DNA from: Hymenobacter terrenus
GTDB lineage: Bacteria; Bacteroidota; Bacteroidia; Cytophagales; Hymenobacteraceae
DNA length: 64,000 nucleotides
Direction: 5' to 3'
NCBI RefSeq assembly: GCF_000972495.1
Contig: NZ_LATM01000003.1
Location: 327,367-391,366 of the forward strand
The notes beneath the pieces were generated by a model, which searched no databases, was not told the DNA's origin, and saw only the letters and a program-made list of their open reading frames with translations. Made by a program: the position numbers and the translations under genes. Shown here one piece after another: positions 1 through 9,174 of this stretch; position 1 is the stretch's first letter; every line of letters starts with the position of its first letter.

Positions 1-1
1 C

Positions 2-2662
2 GGTTCGTCCATCACTTACACCGCCGAAAAAGCCCAGCAAGCAGCCGCATTGCTGCTTCGGCATTTCCCCGAAGTCAAGGAAGTGGTGGCCAAAGTGGGC
101 TCTTCCGAGATTCCCATCGACCCTATGCCGCCCGAAGCCTGCGACCTGATTGTCGTGCTCAAGGACAAAAAGGACTGGACTTCGGCCGATAGTCGCGAAG
201 GCTTGGCGGAAAAGATGTCGGCGCGGCTCAGTACCATTCCCGGCGTTAGCTTCGGCTTTCAGCAACCCATTCAAATGCGTTTCAATGAGCTGATTTCCGG
301 TGCCAAACAGGACGTCGTAATCAAGATTTTTGGCGAGGACCTGCAGCAGCTTGATGACTATGCCGGCCGGGTGGGCCAGCTGGTGAGGGGCCTGCCCGGT
401 GCCACCGACGTCTACGTGGAGCGCGCCACCGGGCAGGCCCAAATGGTAGCCCGGCTCGACCGCGACAAGCTGGCCCAGTACGGGCTGTCGGTCGACGAAG
501 TGAACCGCACGGTGCAAACGGCCTTTGCCGGCCGGGTCGCGGGCCAGGTGTTTGAGAAGGAGCGGCGCTTCGATTTGGTGGTGCGCCTGCGGGAAAATTA
601 CCGCCAGGACATCAGCAACCTGCGTCAGCTCTTCGTGGCCACGCCCGACGGCCGCCAGATTCCGCTGGAGCAGGTAGCCAACGTTGCCCTGATTTCCGGC
701 CCCAGCCAGATTCAGCGCGACGATGCCAAGCGGCGCATCGTGGTGGGCTTCAACGTGCGGGGCCGCGACGTGGAAAGCCTTGTTAGACAGGTGCAGCAGC
801 GCATCGAGCAACGCCTGAAGTTTGCCCCCGGCTACCACCTGGCCTACGGCGGCCAGTTTGAAAACCTGCGGTCGGCCCGCGCCCGGCTTCTCATTGCCGT
901 GCCCGTGGCCCTGCTGCTCATCTTCCTGCTGCTCTACGCTACTTTCAACTCAGTGAGCCAATCGGTTATGGTTTTTACCGCCATTCCGCTCTCGGCCATT
1001 GGGGGCGTGCTGGCGCTGTGGCTGCGCGGCATGCCGTTCAGCATCTCGGCCGGAGTGGGCTTCATTGCCCTGTTTGGCGTGGCCGTGCTCAACGGCATCG
1101 TCCTCATCGGTTACTTCAATCAGTTGAAAGCCGAAGGCCTGACCGACCTGCGCGCCCGCATCCTCGAAGGTACCCACATCCGCCTCCGCCCCGTGCTGAT
1201 GACGGCGGCCGTGGCCTCGCTCGGCTTCCTGCCCATGGCCTTGTCTACCTCCGCCGGTGGCGAGGTGCAAAAGCCTCTGGCTACGGTGGTTATCGGCGGG
1301 TTGCTCACGGCCACCTTACTCACGCTGCTGGTGTTGCCAGTGCTCTATTACCTCGAAGAAACCTGGGCCGCCCGCCGCGCAGCCCCGGCCAAGCTCGGCG
1401 TAACCAGTGTTGCCTTGGTGGCGCTGTTCCTGTTGCCCGGTAGCGCCCAGGCCCAGCAGCCCGGCACCCCATCCGACGGAGCACTCACCGTTAGCCAGGC
1501 CGTTGATGCGGCCCTGATCCAAAGCGGTACCATCCTCGGGGCCGAGCAGCAGTTGGAGGCCCAGCAAGCCAGCGTGCGCGCCGCCCGCGACCTTGGGCGC
1601 ACCACTGTGCAGGGCAGCTACGGGCAGTATAACTCTATTCATAACGACAATCTGTTCAGCATCACCCAGCCCGTGGCCTGGCCGGGCTACTACCGCACCC
1701 TCACGGCCCTGGCCAAAGCCCAGGTGGCCACTAAGGAGCAGCAGCTCAGCCTGGCCCGGGCCGACGTGCGCCGGCAGGTGCGCCTGCAATACGAGGCGGC
1801 CGTGCACGCCCGCCACCGCCTGCGCACCCTCCGCACGCAGGACAGTCTCTACACCGCCTTTGTGCGGGCCGCCCAGCTGCGTTTCCGCACCGGCGAAACG
1901 GCCCGTTTGGAAGTGGCCACAGCCGTAGTGCAGCAGGGCGAAACCCGCACCCGCCTTGCTCAGGCTCGCAGCGAATATCAGGTAGCGGTGCGGCAGCTGC
2001 AGGCCCTGCTCCAACGCCCCCAGCCCGTGGCCGTGGCTGATAGCACACTGACACCCCTGGCACCCAAAACCACCCTTACCGCCGGCGACACGGCCGCGCT
2101 GGCTCGCAGCCTGCTGGCGCGGGTGCTGCGACAGCAAGTAGCCGTGGCGCAGGCCGAAACCCGAGTTACCCGGGCTCAGGGCAAGCCGGGGCTAAGTGTG
2201 GGCTACTTCAACCAGTCGATTATTGGCCCCCAGGTTGTCGACGGTACTACCCGGACTTACGGGGCCGGCGACCGGTTTCAGGGGGTGCAGGCTACTGTGG
2301 CCGTGCCCCTCATTCAGGGGCCGCAACGGGCGCGAGTGCAGGCCGCCCGCCTCCAGGAAAAAGTAGCTCAGACTGGCCTCAGCCGCTATCAGGCCGAGCT
2401 AGCGGGCCGGGTAGATGAGCTGCTAATTCAGCGGGCCGAGCAGCAGCAGCGCATGGGGTTCTACGAGCAGACCGGCATGCCCCAGGCTGCCATTATCTCC
2501 CGCGTGGCCACCAAGTCTTTCAAAGCCGGCGAAACGGGCTACACCGAGTACCTGCTCAACCTGGACCGGGCCCTGCGCCTGCGCACCGACTACCTTGACG
2601 CGCTACTCCAGCACAATCAAACGGTTATTGAGCTCGACTACCTGCTCAGCCCCGGCGAGTAA
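2..2662 (+). CDS. CusA/CzcA-type heavy-metal RND pump fused to TolC-like channel, 5'-partial
   Basis: The gene is open through the left edge, so its N-terminal part is missing. The first ~440 visible residues are the second half of an inner-membrane RND proton antiporter of the Cus/Czc group. They hold a periplasmic porter segment (GQAQMVARLDRDKLAQYGLS region) and a membrane block ending in the typical LPVLYYLEE helix at about residue 435. A short hydrophobic stretch ending in AQAQQ, like an export signal, follows, and then ~400 residues of coiled-coil outer-membrane efflux protein (CusC/TolC family). Such pump-channel fusions are known in Bacteroidota. The adaptor gene starts 38 bp downstream, so the two genes form one efflux operon. 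Substrate (Cu, Ag, Co, Zn) cannot be read from this fragment. Confidence 0.93.
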   Translation, partial: GSSITYTAEKAQQAAALLLRHFPEVKEVVAKVGSSEIPIDPMPPEACDLIVVLKDKKDWTSADSREGLAEKMSARLSTIPGVSFGFQQPIQMRFNELISGAKQDVVIKIFGEDLQQLDDYAGRVGQLVRGLPGATDVYVERATGQAQMVARLDRDKLAQYGLSVDEVNRTVQTAFAGRVAGQVFEKERRFDLVVRLRENYRQDISNLRQLFVATPDGRQIPLEQVANVALISGPSQIQRDDAKRRIVVGFNVRGRDVESLVRQVQQRIEQRLKFAPGYHLAYGGQFENLRSARARLLIAVPVALLLIFLLLYATFNSVSQSVMVFTAIPLSAIGGVLALWLRGMPFSISAGVGFIALFGVAVLNGIVLIGYFNQLKAEGLTDLRARILEGTHIRLRPVLMTAAVASLGFLPMALSTSAGGEVQKPLATVVIGGLLTATLLTLLVLPVLYYLEETWAARRAAPAKLGVTSVALVALFLLPGSAQAQQPGTPSDGALTVSQAVDAALIQSGTILGAEQQLEAQQASVRAARDLGRTTVQGSYGQYNSIHNDNLFSITQPVAWPGYYRTLTALAKAQVATKEQQLSLARADVRRQVRLQYEAAVHARHRLRTLRTQDSLYTAFVRAAQLRFRTGETARLEVATAVVQQGETRTRLAQARSEYQVAVRQLQALLQRPQPVAVADSTLTPLAPKTTLTAGDTAALARSLLARVLRQQVAVAQAETRVTRAQGKPGLSVGYFNQSIIGPQVVDGTTRTYGAGDRFQGVQATVAVPLIQGPQRARVQAARLQEKVAQTGLSRYQAELAGRVDELLIQRAEQQQRMGFYEQTGMPQAAIISRVATKSFKAGETGYTEYLLNLDRALRLRTDYLDALLQHNQTVIELDYLLSPGE

Positions 2663-2700
2663 GCCGGCCACTTCGTTTCTCCTTCTGCTATCCTTCCCGC

Positions 2701-3879
2701 ATGAATATCCCGTCGTACAAGCTCGCCATGCTGGCCCTGCTGCTAAGTGCCGGCTGCACCAGCAAAAACCAGCCGGCTGACGAAGCAGCTGGTGCCCCAA
2801 CCGAGGCCGACGGCCCTGCCGCTCCCGCCGACCAGGTTACCCTCTCGGCCGCTGAGCAGCAGCTGGCCACCGTGCGCACCGGTCCGCTCACGCCGCGGCT
2901 GTTGGGCGCCGGCCTTAAGGTGAATGGTGTGCTGGACGTGCCGCCCGACCAGCTCGTTTCCATCAGCGCCCCGCTCGGTGGCATTGTTGAGCGTACTTCG
3001 CTGCTCCAAGGGGCGCTGGTGCGCAAGGGGCAGGTGTTGGCTGTTATTCGCAATCCAGAATTTATCCAGCTTCAGCAGAGCTACCTCGAAACCCAAAGCC
3101 AGCTCACGTTTGCGCGGGCCGAGCTGAACCGGCAGCGCGAACTGGTGCGGGAGGAGGTAGCCCCGGCCAAAAACCTGCAGCGGGCCCAGGCCGAATACGG
3201 GGCCTTGCAAGTCCAGGCTGCCGGCCAGCTGGCCCGGCTGCGGCTGGCCGGCCTGCCAGTGGGCACCCAACCGCTGGCTTCCACCGCCACACTGCGCGCC
3301 CCCAAAGATGCTTTTGTCAAAACCGTCAACGTCACGGTGGGCCAGAGCGTGACGCCCACCGACGCCCTGTTTGAGCTGGTCGACCCCGACCATCTGCACG
3401 TCGAGCTGACGGTATTTGAAAAAGACGTGCCCCAGCTTCGGAAAGGCCAGCGCATCCGCTTCACCTTGCCCAACGACAGCAGCGCCGAGCGTACCGCCAA
3501 AATCTACCTCATCGGCCGCACCGTGGATGAGCAGCAGCGCACCGTGCGCGTGCACGGGCACCTCGAACGCGAAAACGACCCGGCTCTGCTGCCCGGCATG
3601 TTCGTGCGGGCCGTGGTGGAGACTACCTCGCGCCGCGTGCCAGCCCTGCCCGACAAAGCGGTGGTTGACTACGAAGGCAAGCAATTCGTTTTTCGTCAGC
3701 AGCCTTCCGTAGCTGGCCAGCAAATATTTAAGATGCTGGAAGTCCGGCGTGGCGAGCAGGCAGATGGCTACAGTGAGGTGCTTATCCCTGGCCCCGCCGC
3801 CACCGATACAACGGCCCAGTACGTGACCGAAGGCGCTTATTCGCTGCTGAGCAAACTCAAGAATCCAAGCGAGGAATAA
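2701..3879 (+). CDS. RND efflux periplasmic adaptor (CusB/CzcB family lipoprotein)
   Basis: This 392-aa membrane fusion protein bridges the RND pump and the outer-membrane channel encoded just upstream. The start gives a lipoprotein signal with lipobox LSAGC at residues ~15-19, so it should be anchored by acylated cysteine. The barrel-sandwich half (SAPLGGIVERTSLLQGALVRKGQ), a helical hairpin rich in Q/R/L (residues ~120-190), the second sandwich half (LRAPKDAFVKTVNVTVGQSV) and the beta-barrel domain (HLHVELTVFEKDVPQLRKGQ) appear in the usual order. No His/Met-rich N-terminal metal site of the kind seen in some CusB proteins is visible. It is the last gene of the operon; a weak hairpin follows. 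Confidence 0.92.
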   Translation: MNIPSYKLAMLALLLSAGCTSKNQPADEAAGAPTEADGPAAPADQVTLSAAEQQLATVRTGPLTPRLLGAGLKVNGVLDVPPDQLVSISAPLGGIVERTSLLQGALVRKGQVLAVIRNPEFIQLQQSYLETQSQLTFARAELNRQRELVREEVAPAKNLQRAQAEYGALQVQAAGQLARLRLAGLPVGTQPLASTATLRAPKDAFVKTVNVTVGQSVTPTDALFELVDPDHLHVELTVFEKDVPQLRKGQRIRFTLPNDSSAERTAKIYLIGRTVDEQQRTVRVHGHLERENDPALLPGMFVRAVVETTSRRVPALPDKAVVDYEGKQFVFRQQPSVAGQQIFKMLEVRRGEQADGYSEVLIPGPAATDTTAQYVTEGAYSLLSKLKNPSEE

Positions 3880-3899
3880 ACTTTTCCCCAGCGCGACTT

Positions 3900-3921
3900 A
3901 GTAGCCGGTAGCCGGCCTACT
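3900..3921. terminator. hairpin between convergent genes
   Basis: AGTAGCCGG and CCGGCCTACT pair around a 3-nt loop with one bulged C. It lies between the 3' ends of the efflux operon and the converging GH2 gene and could end both. There is no clear T-run, so the call rests on position and stem only. Confidence 0.35.
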
Positions 3922-3970
3922 GGGCCTTACCACCGTTTCGAGGTCGGTGCATAGCAGCCTGAGAACCGCC

Positions 3971-6226
3971 CTAGTATGCAGTCGCTGGTAGGTTGTACCA
4001 GGCCGTGGGCGCTGGCGCGCCCGCCGCGCCCACTCGCACGTAGCGTCGGCTGATGACCGGCCTTTTTTCGCCCTTGGGCGTGAACTCGGCCAGCAGCAAG
4101 TAGCCGCCGGGCTGCTGGGGCAGCGTCAGGCTCAAGGGTGCTTCTTGCTCGCCGTAGGCCGGAATGCGCATGTTTTGGGACTTCTGCAGCACTTCGCGGC
4201 CCTGGGCGTTCAGCAGGCGCAGGCGGACGGCGCCACTGGCTTCAGTGCTCAAGTCGTTGACGCCGGTGAGCACCACGGGCAGGGCCGAACCGGGCGCGTG
4301 AGGCGGCACGTGCTTCATGTAGCGCTCATCGGTGAAGTTGAGGAATACGGCCTGGGGGGCGAAGCAGTGCCGGAACCAGCGCTGCATGGGCGAGGGGTTG
4401 AGCTCGGCGATGGGGCCCACGAAAGAGTCGCCGGTGAAGCCGTAGTTATTGGTGAGGTAGCAGAAGTGCATCACGCCGGCCAAGCTGCGCTCGGCCCGCA
4501 GCCACTCGGTTTGGAGCTGCAGCGAGTAGGCCTGCAACTCCTGGTTGGCGGCGGGGCTGGAGTTGGGCTTAAGGTAGAAGTCGTAGTTGGGCACGGTGAG
4601 CTTGCTGGGGCGGCCGTCACGCCAGAGCCACATCCACCCATATTCGTTCACGAGCTGGGGCAGCTGGGCGTCGTGGAAACGTTTGGTCCAGCCCTCCACT
4701 GTGTCGTGCAGCATGCCCAGGTTGTAGGGCCGCTTCGTGCGAAAGGCGGGATAATTCGGCGCCTGAGCGTTATCCACATAGGGGTGGGGCTCGTCCATGT
4801 CATCCTGCGCACCGGCGCCTTCTTCGGCCGTCATGTAGCCGGCGTCCCAGATGCGGGTAGGATCTACTTTTTTCAGTTCCGGGATAAGCTCGGTGCCGAT
4901 GAACTTGTCATGGTTTTCGTTGATGCCGTCCCAGATAACGATGCTGGGGTGGTTGCCGTCGCTCCACACCCAGTTGGTGTATTCGCGGCGGATTTGCTGG
5001 TCCCAACCGTGGTTTTGCCAGTACATCCACTCATTCTGAAACATCAGTCCGTTTTCGTCAGCCAAGTCGTACCAAAAATCGGGCGCTAAGCCCACGCACA
5101 CCCGCATGATGTTCCAGTTAGTGGCCTTTGGAATATCGGTGAGCAGCTTTTTTACCCAAGCCCGGTCCCAGGGCAGGGCACGAGCTTCGGGGTCCTCGAA
5201 AAAGCGGTGCAAGGTGATGTTGGTGCCGCGCAGTTGGATGCGCTGGCCATTCAGGGTGAAATACTTGCCCTGCCGGCCAAATTCGCGCATGCCGAAAATC
5301 TTGTCTACGGCGTCGGAAGGCACGTTTTTATCGAGCAGCCGGACGGTGGCCGTGTAGCGGAACGGGTCGTCGGGCGTCCAAAGGTGGGACTTGGCAAAAG
5401 GCACGTCCACGGCGGCTTCGGTCTGGTTGTCGCTGCGCACCACCACGGTTTTTTCGGCCTGCGCCACTTTCTTGCCCGACTTAGTTTCGCGCACCGTTAC
5501 CTGCACCCGGCAGGTATCGAAAATATTAGCGCCGAACAGCAACTGCGGTGGGTAGAAACTGCGAATCAATAGCTTGGCTGTTACCTTATTCTCCTTCAGA
5601 TTAGGCAGCAGGATGGCTCGGTTCACCCGAAAGTTGCGGGTGAAGCTCACGCTCACATCATCCCAAATGCCGGGCAGGTAGGCTACTTTTTCTTTGTCGG
5701 TGCCCCCGGCGGCCTCACTGGGCAGCCAAGCCCGGTCGCCCACCGAAATCAGCACTTCATTGTCGCCCTCCTTCAGGTAACGGCCAATGGAAAACTCAAT
5801 CGGCGTGAAGCATTCCATGGAGCTGCCCGCGTCGAAGCCGTTGACGAACACGTGGGTGACGTACTGGCTTTTCTTGATGCTGATGACGGCCGCCTGCTTG
5901 AGCTGCGCCGCTGACACTGGAAACGTGCGCCGGTACCAACTGTATTTGGCCACGTAGTTGCGGTCCTCCACGTTGTGCTCCGCCTGGTATGTTACCCCTT
6001 CCGGTTTCTTGAAAAAAGCGTCGTAGTCGGGAATTTTCGGCTCGGCCAGATGAATAAGCCCCGGTACCGGGATGGTCCGCGTAAACTTGGCCGGTGGCAC
6101 CGCCGAAAGGGTTTGGTCGAATTGCCAGATGCCGTTGAGGTTGATGGTTTCGCGGGCATTGGTTTGGGCCTGAGCGGCAGCCAAACCCAGTGTCACAAAG
6201 CCAAGTAAGGCAAGCAAAAAGCGCAT
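3971..6226 (-). CDS. secreted glycoside hydrolase family 2 protein
   Basis: The 751-aa protein starts with a Sec signal peptide (cleavage after AAAQAQ, ~residue 21). It has the GH2 order: an N-terminal jelly-roll sugar-binding domain (~25-210, with the YSWYRRTF motif), an immunoglobulin-like domain (~215-310), and a TIM barrel from LRGTNITLHRFFEDPEAR (~335) onward. The likely acid/base is Glu in WDGINENHD (~435) and the likely nucleophile is Glu in LVNEYGW (~528). Both catalytic residues are present, so it is probably active. The family splits beta-galactosides, beta-mannosides or beta-glucuronides; the substrate cannot be set from sequence alone. The gene stands alone, convergent with the efflux operon, and the sugar locus lies 0.5 kb upstream on the same strand. 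Confidence 0.9.
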   Translation of the reverse strand: MRFLLALLGFVTLGLAAAQAQTNARETINLNGIWQFDQTLSAVPPAKFTRTIPVPGLIHLAEPKIPDYDAFFKKPEGVTYQAEHNVEDRNYVAKYSWYRRTFPVSAAQLKQAAVISIKKSQYVTHVFVNGFDAGSSMECFTPIEFSIGRYLKEGDNEVLISVGDRAWLPSEAAGGTDKEKVAYLPGIWDDVSVSFTRNFRVNRAILLPNLKENKVTAKLLIRSFYPPQLLFGANIFDTCRVQVTVRETKSGKKVAQAEKTVVVRSDNQTEAAVDVPFAKSHLWTPDDPFRYTATVRLLDKNVPSDAVDKIFGMREFGRQGKYFTLNGQRIQLRGTNITLHRFFEDPEARALPWDRAWVKKLLTDIPKATNWNIMRVCVGLAPDFWYDLADENGLMFQNEWMYWQNHGWDQQIRREYTNWVWSDGNHPSIVIWDGINENHDKFIGTELIPELKKVDPTRIWDAGYMTAEEGAGAQDDMDEPHPYVDNAQAPNYPAFRTKRPYNLGMLHDTVEGWTKRFHDAQLPQLVNEYGWMWLWRDGRPSKLTVPNYDFYLKPNSSPAANQELQAYSLQLQTEWLRAERSLAGVMHFCYLTNNYGFTGDSFVGPIAELNPSPMQRWFRHCFAPQAVFLNFTDERYMKHVPPHAPGSALPVVLTGVNDLSTEASGAVRLRLLNAQGREVLQKSQNMRIPAYGEQEAPLSLTLPQQPGGYLLLAEFTPKGEKRPVISRRYVRVGAAGAPAPTAWYNLPATAY

Positions 6227-6722
6227 GGTCAGGAAAACGGGAGGGTGGGAATAAATAAGTAAAGAGGGTAGCAGCTATTGAAGAAGACGCCTTTTTGCAG
6301 ATTATTCCGCTAAGTAATCACAAAAATGATTATCAAGGCCGTATTAATTCGATTTGTTTGATAAAACGGTCACGTATATAATCCGGGTATGCACCTCGTG
6401 GTCTTCTCGCCAGAGAGAATGGGGTCAGATGCCATTTGGCAAAATCACTCGTTGGCCCGCAATTGGTAGGGTAGGTCGTAGAGCACCTGTTGCCATCTGC
6501 TAACTAAAGTTCTATAGCAAGCAAGGATACGTTCACAGGCGCCGCGGAAGTACTTTAGCTTACCCGTTCATAGCCTACAGGTAGTACTAAAGTGCTATTA
6601 AGGTTAGTGCGGAAGTCCTCTCTCTTTTGACTTCGCGCAATCAAGCAAACTGGAGTCGTGCGGTCCCTCCACCCACGCCAGGTATTCCGAAGCTAAAAAA
6701 AGGCGCTTGTGCCATCGACATC
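6227..6722. other. intergenic stretch without a gene
   Basis: About 500 bp separate the GH2 start from the sugar-porter stop. The part next to GH2 (6240-6420) is AT-rich and must hold its promoter, though no clean TAnnTTTG element was found. The part at 6635-6690 contains CTTCGCGCAATCAAGCAAAC, which resembles a dispersed element seen near 13.5 kb and 34.7 kb. A run of seven T on the minus strand just past the porter stop (about 6690-6705) may belong to a weak terminator. Confidence 0.5.
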
Positions 6723-8126
6723 TCAGGCCCAGTCACGCTCAATTTCTTCCAGCGTGCGTCCCTTGGTTTCGGGTACAGCCCGCCATACAAAGAGGAACGT
6801 AAACACCGACAGCACCGCGTAGAGCCCAAAGGCCCCGGCAATGCCCATTATCTTGACCAGCGATAGAAAAGTGAAAGTGATGAGTGTGCAAGCCGCCCAA
6901 AGCGCCACCGTAGCCAGCGAGCCTGCCCGGCCGCGCATGGCATTAGGAAAAATCTCGGCGATGACCACCCACACGCCTGGCCCCAGCCCCACCGCGAAGC
7001 AGGCCACGTAAAGCAGAATTAGACCCAGCAACCACGGCCCGGCTGCGTGCTGAGCCAAGGCTACGGTCAATGCTCCCAACGCCAGCGCCATGCCGCCCGA
7101 TGCAACCAGCAGCAGTGGCTTGCGCCCTATCTTATCAATAATGAGCAATGCCGCCACCGTACCCACAAAATTAATGCCTCCGATAAGCGCATTGGCGCCA
7201 ATAGCCGAGGCGGCCGACTGCCCGCTGTGCTCGGTAAAAATGATTGAGCCGTAGTAGAGAATAGTGTTGATGCCCGTGATTTGTTGCAACACCGCCAGGG
7301 CCACTGCAATACCCAAGGGCCGCCGCAGGCGCGGCTGCGACAAGCGGGTATCGGCGCCGCGCTCGGCAGCCAGCGCGGCCTGAATGCCGGCCGCTTCGGC
7401 CGCAGCAGCCACTGGTCCGTTGAGGCGGGTGAGGGTGCCCAGGGCTTCAGCGGCCCGGCCCTGGCCCAGCAGCCAGCGGGGGCTTTCGGGCACGAACAGC
7501 AAGGCCAGCATAAAGAGCAGCGACGGCACGGCTGCCGAAGCGAACATCCAGCGCCAGGCCACCAGCCCAAGGTCTGCGAGGTAGTAGCTGACCACATAAG
7601 CCAGCAAAATACCGGTCACGATAGCCAGTTGGTTTAGCGTCACGAGCTGCCCCCGGATGCGGGCCGGCGCGATTTCGGCAATATAAAGTGGGGCCAGTAG
7701 CGAAGCCACCCCAATGGCCAGCCCACCCGCCAGTCGGGCCACCACAAACTCGGCCAGCGTGCGCGGCACGGCCGCCCCCAGCGCCGAAACCATGAACAGC
7801 GCTGCCGCCCCAAACAGCACCCGCCGCCGTCCGTAGCGGTCGGTCAGCCAGCCGGCCAGGGCCGCGCCCGCCACCGCCCCAAACAGAATGCTGCTGGCCG
7901 CCAGCTCAGTTTGGGCATCATTCAACCCAAAGTCCTTCTTCAAGAACACCAGCGCTCCATTGATAATAGCGGTGTCGAAGCCAAACAGCAGCCCACCCAG
8001 CGCCGCCACCGCCGCAATAAGGTAAACGTAGCCCGTACTACCTGCCGGACCCTCATTGGGTGGGAGCAGGGTAGAGTGGGCCGGTTCGCGAAGCAAAGAG
8101 CCAGGGGCGCGGTGTGGGATGGGCAT
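6723..8126 (-). CDS. MFS sugar porter family transporter
   Basis: This ~467-aa inner-membrane symporter has 12 predicted helices and the sugar-porter signatures: GLLFGFDTAIINGAL in helix 1, DRYGRRRVL in loop 2-3, PESPRWLL before the central loop, QQITGINTILYYG in helix 7, GRKPLL in loop 8-9 and PETKGRTLEEIE at the C-terminus. I chose ATG at 8126 because the 20 residues of the longer frame upstream (from 8186) are Arg-rich, not membrane-like and run toward a hairpin. It is the last gene of the sugar locus. The neighbouring phosphosugar isomerases suggest it imports the hexose that feeds them. Confidence 0.92.
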   Translation of the reverse strand: MPIPHRAPGSLLREPAHSTLLPPNEGPAGSTGYVYLIAAVAALGGLLFGFDTAIINGALVFLKKDFGLNDAQTELAASSILFGAVAGAALAGWLTDRYGRRRVLFGAAALFMVSALGAAVPRTLAEFVVARLAGGLAIGVASLLAPLYIAEIAPARIRGQLVTLNQLAIVTGILLAYVVSYYLADLGLVAWRWMFASAAVPSLLFMLALLFVPESPRWLLGQGRAAEALGTLTRLNGPVAAAAEAAGIQAALAAERGADTRLSQPRLRRPLGIAVALAVLQQITGINTILYYGSIIFTEHSGQSAASAIGANALIGGINFVGTVAALLIIDKIGRKPLLLVASGGMALALGALTVALAQHAAGPWLLGLILLYVACFAVGLGPGVWVVIAEIFPNAMRGRAGSLATVALWAACTLITFTFLSLVKIMGIAGAFGLYAVLSVFTFLFVWRAVPETKGRTLEEIERDWA

Positions 8127-8171
8127 GGGTGGGTTTTTTAAGTGTGGTGTATCACGGGTGCGCCGCAGCCG

Positions 8172-8214
8172 CTCACATAGGGCCACCCTCTCAAGGAGTG
8201 TGGCCCTATGTGAG
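8172..8214. terminator. perfect 15-bp inverted repeat between regulator and porter
   Basis: CTCACATAGGGCCAC (8172-8186) is an exact reverse complement of 8200-8214, with a 13-nt loop. It sits 22 bp past the stop of the DeoR-family gene and 46 bp before the porter start. No T-run follows on either strand, so it may be an attenuating or RNA-stabilising hairpin, or an operator, rather than a full terminator. Confidence 0.5.
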
Positions 8215-8236
8215 GTACTTCCCCCTGCCGCCTACC

Positions 8237-9037
8237 TCACACCCGCAGCACCTCGATTCCGAGCTTGAGGAAGGGAGCAATCTGCTCGTCGGTCGCGCCG
8301 GTGTCGGTGATGAGTTGGTGGATTTCGGTTGTGGGGCAGATCAAGCAGGGCACGACCACGCCGAACTTAGTGTGGTCGGTCACCACGATGCGGCGTTTGG
8401 CTTGCTGAATCATGACGCGGTTCGTGGCGGCTTCCTCATGGTGAAGGTCGGTGAGGCCTTTTGCCGCGTCGATGCCATCGACTCCGATGAAGACTTTATC
8501 GACAAAAATCTGGCTCAGCGCATGGGTACACGCCGGGCCGACCAGTGAAAACCAGCCGCCGCGCAGGAAGCCACCCGTCACTAATACCTGCACGTCGTCG
8601 CGCTGGCTGAGTTCCATGGCCACGTTCACCGTATTGGTTACCACAGTCACGTTGGCATGGGGGCGCAGGCTGCGGGTAACCTGCGTGGTAGTGGTGCCAG
8701 CTGTTAGCGAGATGGTTTCGCCCGGCTCGATGAGGGACGCGGCGGCCAGCCCGATGCGGCGCTTTTCGGCGATATTGCGTTCAATCTGCTCGTGAAAGCT
8801 GGAGTCGTTGCGGAAGGGCTCATAGAGTAGTGGCTCCACGGGCTTGGCCCCGCCATGGGTGCGTCGCAGCCGGCCGCGCTGTTCCAGCTCTACCAGGTCG
8901 CGGCGGACGGTGGCCACCGATACCCCAAATTGCTCCGCTAGCTCTTCCACGGTCACAGAGCCCATGTGCAGCAGCTTTTCAAGAATTATCTGAGACCGCA
9001 GCGCGGCGGCTTTGTCGGGGGTGAGAAGGTCGGACAT
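8237..9037 (-). CDS. DeoR/GlpR family transcriptional regulator
   Basis: A 266-aa repressor-type protein. The N-terminal winged helix is plain (VTVEELAEQFGVSVATVRRD, then LEQRGRLRRTHGGA) and is followed by the DeoR sensor domain (LTAGTTTTQ, VTNTVNVAMEL, FIGVDGID, VVTDHTKFG). This domain binds phosphorylated sugars, usually a product of the pathway controlled. ATG at 9037 was chosen; an alternative start at 9112 adds 25 residues with no match to the family. Its place between a sugar porter and three phosphosugar isomerase genes makes it the likely local regulator, with a hexose phosphate as the probable effector (inference). Confidence 0.93.
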   Translation of the reverse strand: MSDLLTPDKAAALRSQIILEKLLHMGSVTVEELAEQFGVSVATVRRDLVELEQRGRLRRTHGGAKPVEPLLYEPFRNDSSFHEQIERNIAEKRRIGLAAASLIEPGETISLTAGTTTTQVTRSLRPHANVTVVTNTVNVAMELSQRDDVQVLVTGGFLRGGWFSLVGPACTHALSQIFVDKVFIGVDGIDAAKGLTDLHHEEAATNRVMIQQAKRRIVVTDHTKFGVVVPCLICPTTEIHQLITDTGATDEQIAPFLKLGIEVLRV

Positions 9038-9174
9038 CTTATTGGCAACGAATAAGGAGTGAGGAATGAGGAATGCTTGGCAGCGGGGTAGATAAATTGC
9101 CGAAGGCTTCATCTACCCCACCTCCTGACAACTAAGATATCAGCCGATTGCTCCCTCAAACTAATCAACGGCCA

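Noticed and set aside
1018..1443. Other-frame ORF inside the RND pump gene, one of many in GC-rich genes
   Set aside because: Arg/Pro-rich shadow of a gene with clear family similarity in the main frame.
4145..5089. 314-aa plus-strand frame antisense to GH2
   Set aside because: No motifs and fully overlapped by an intact glycosidase with both catalytic residues.
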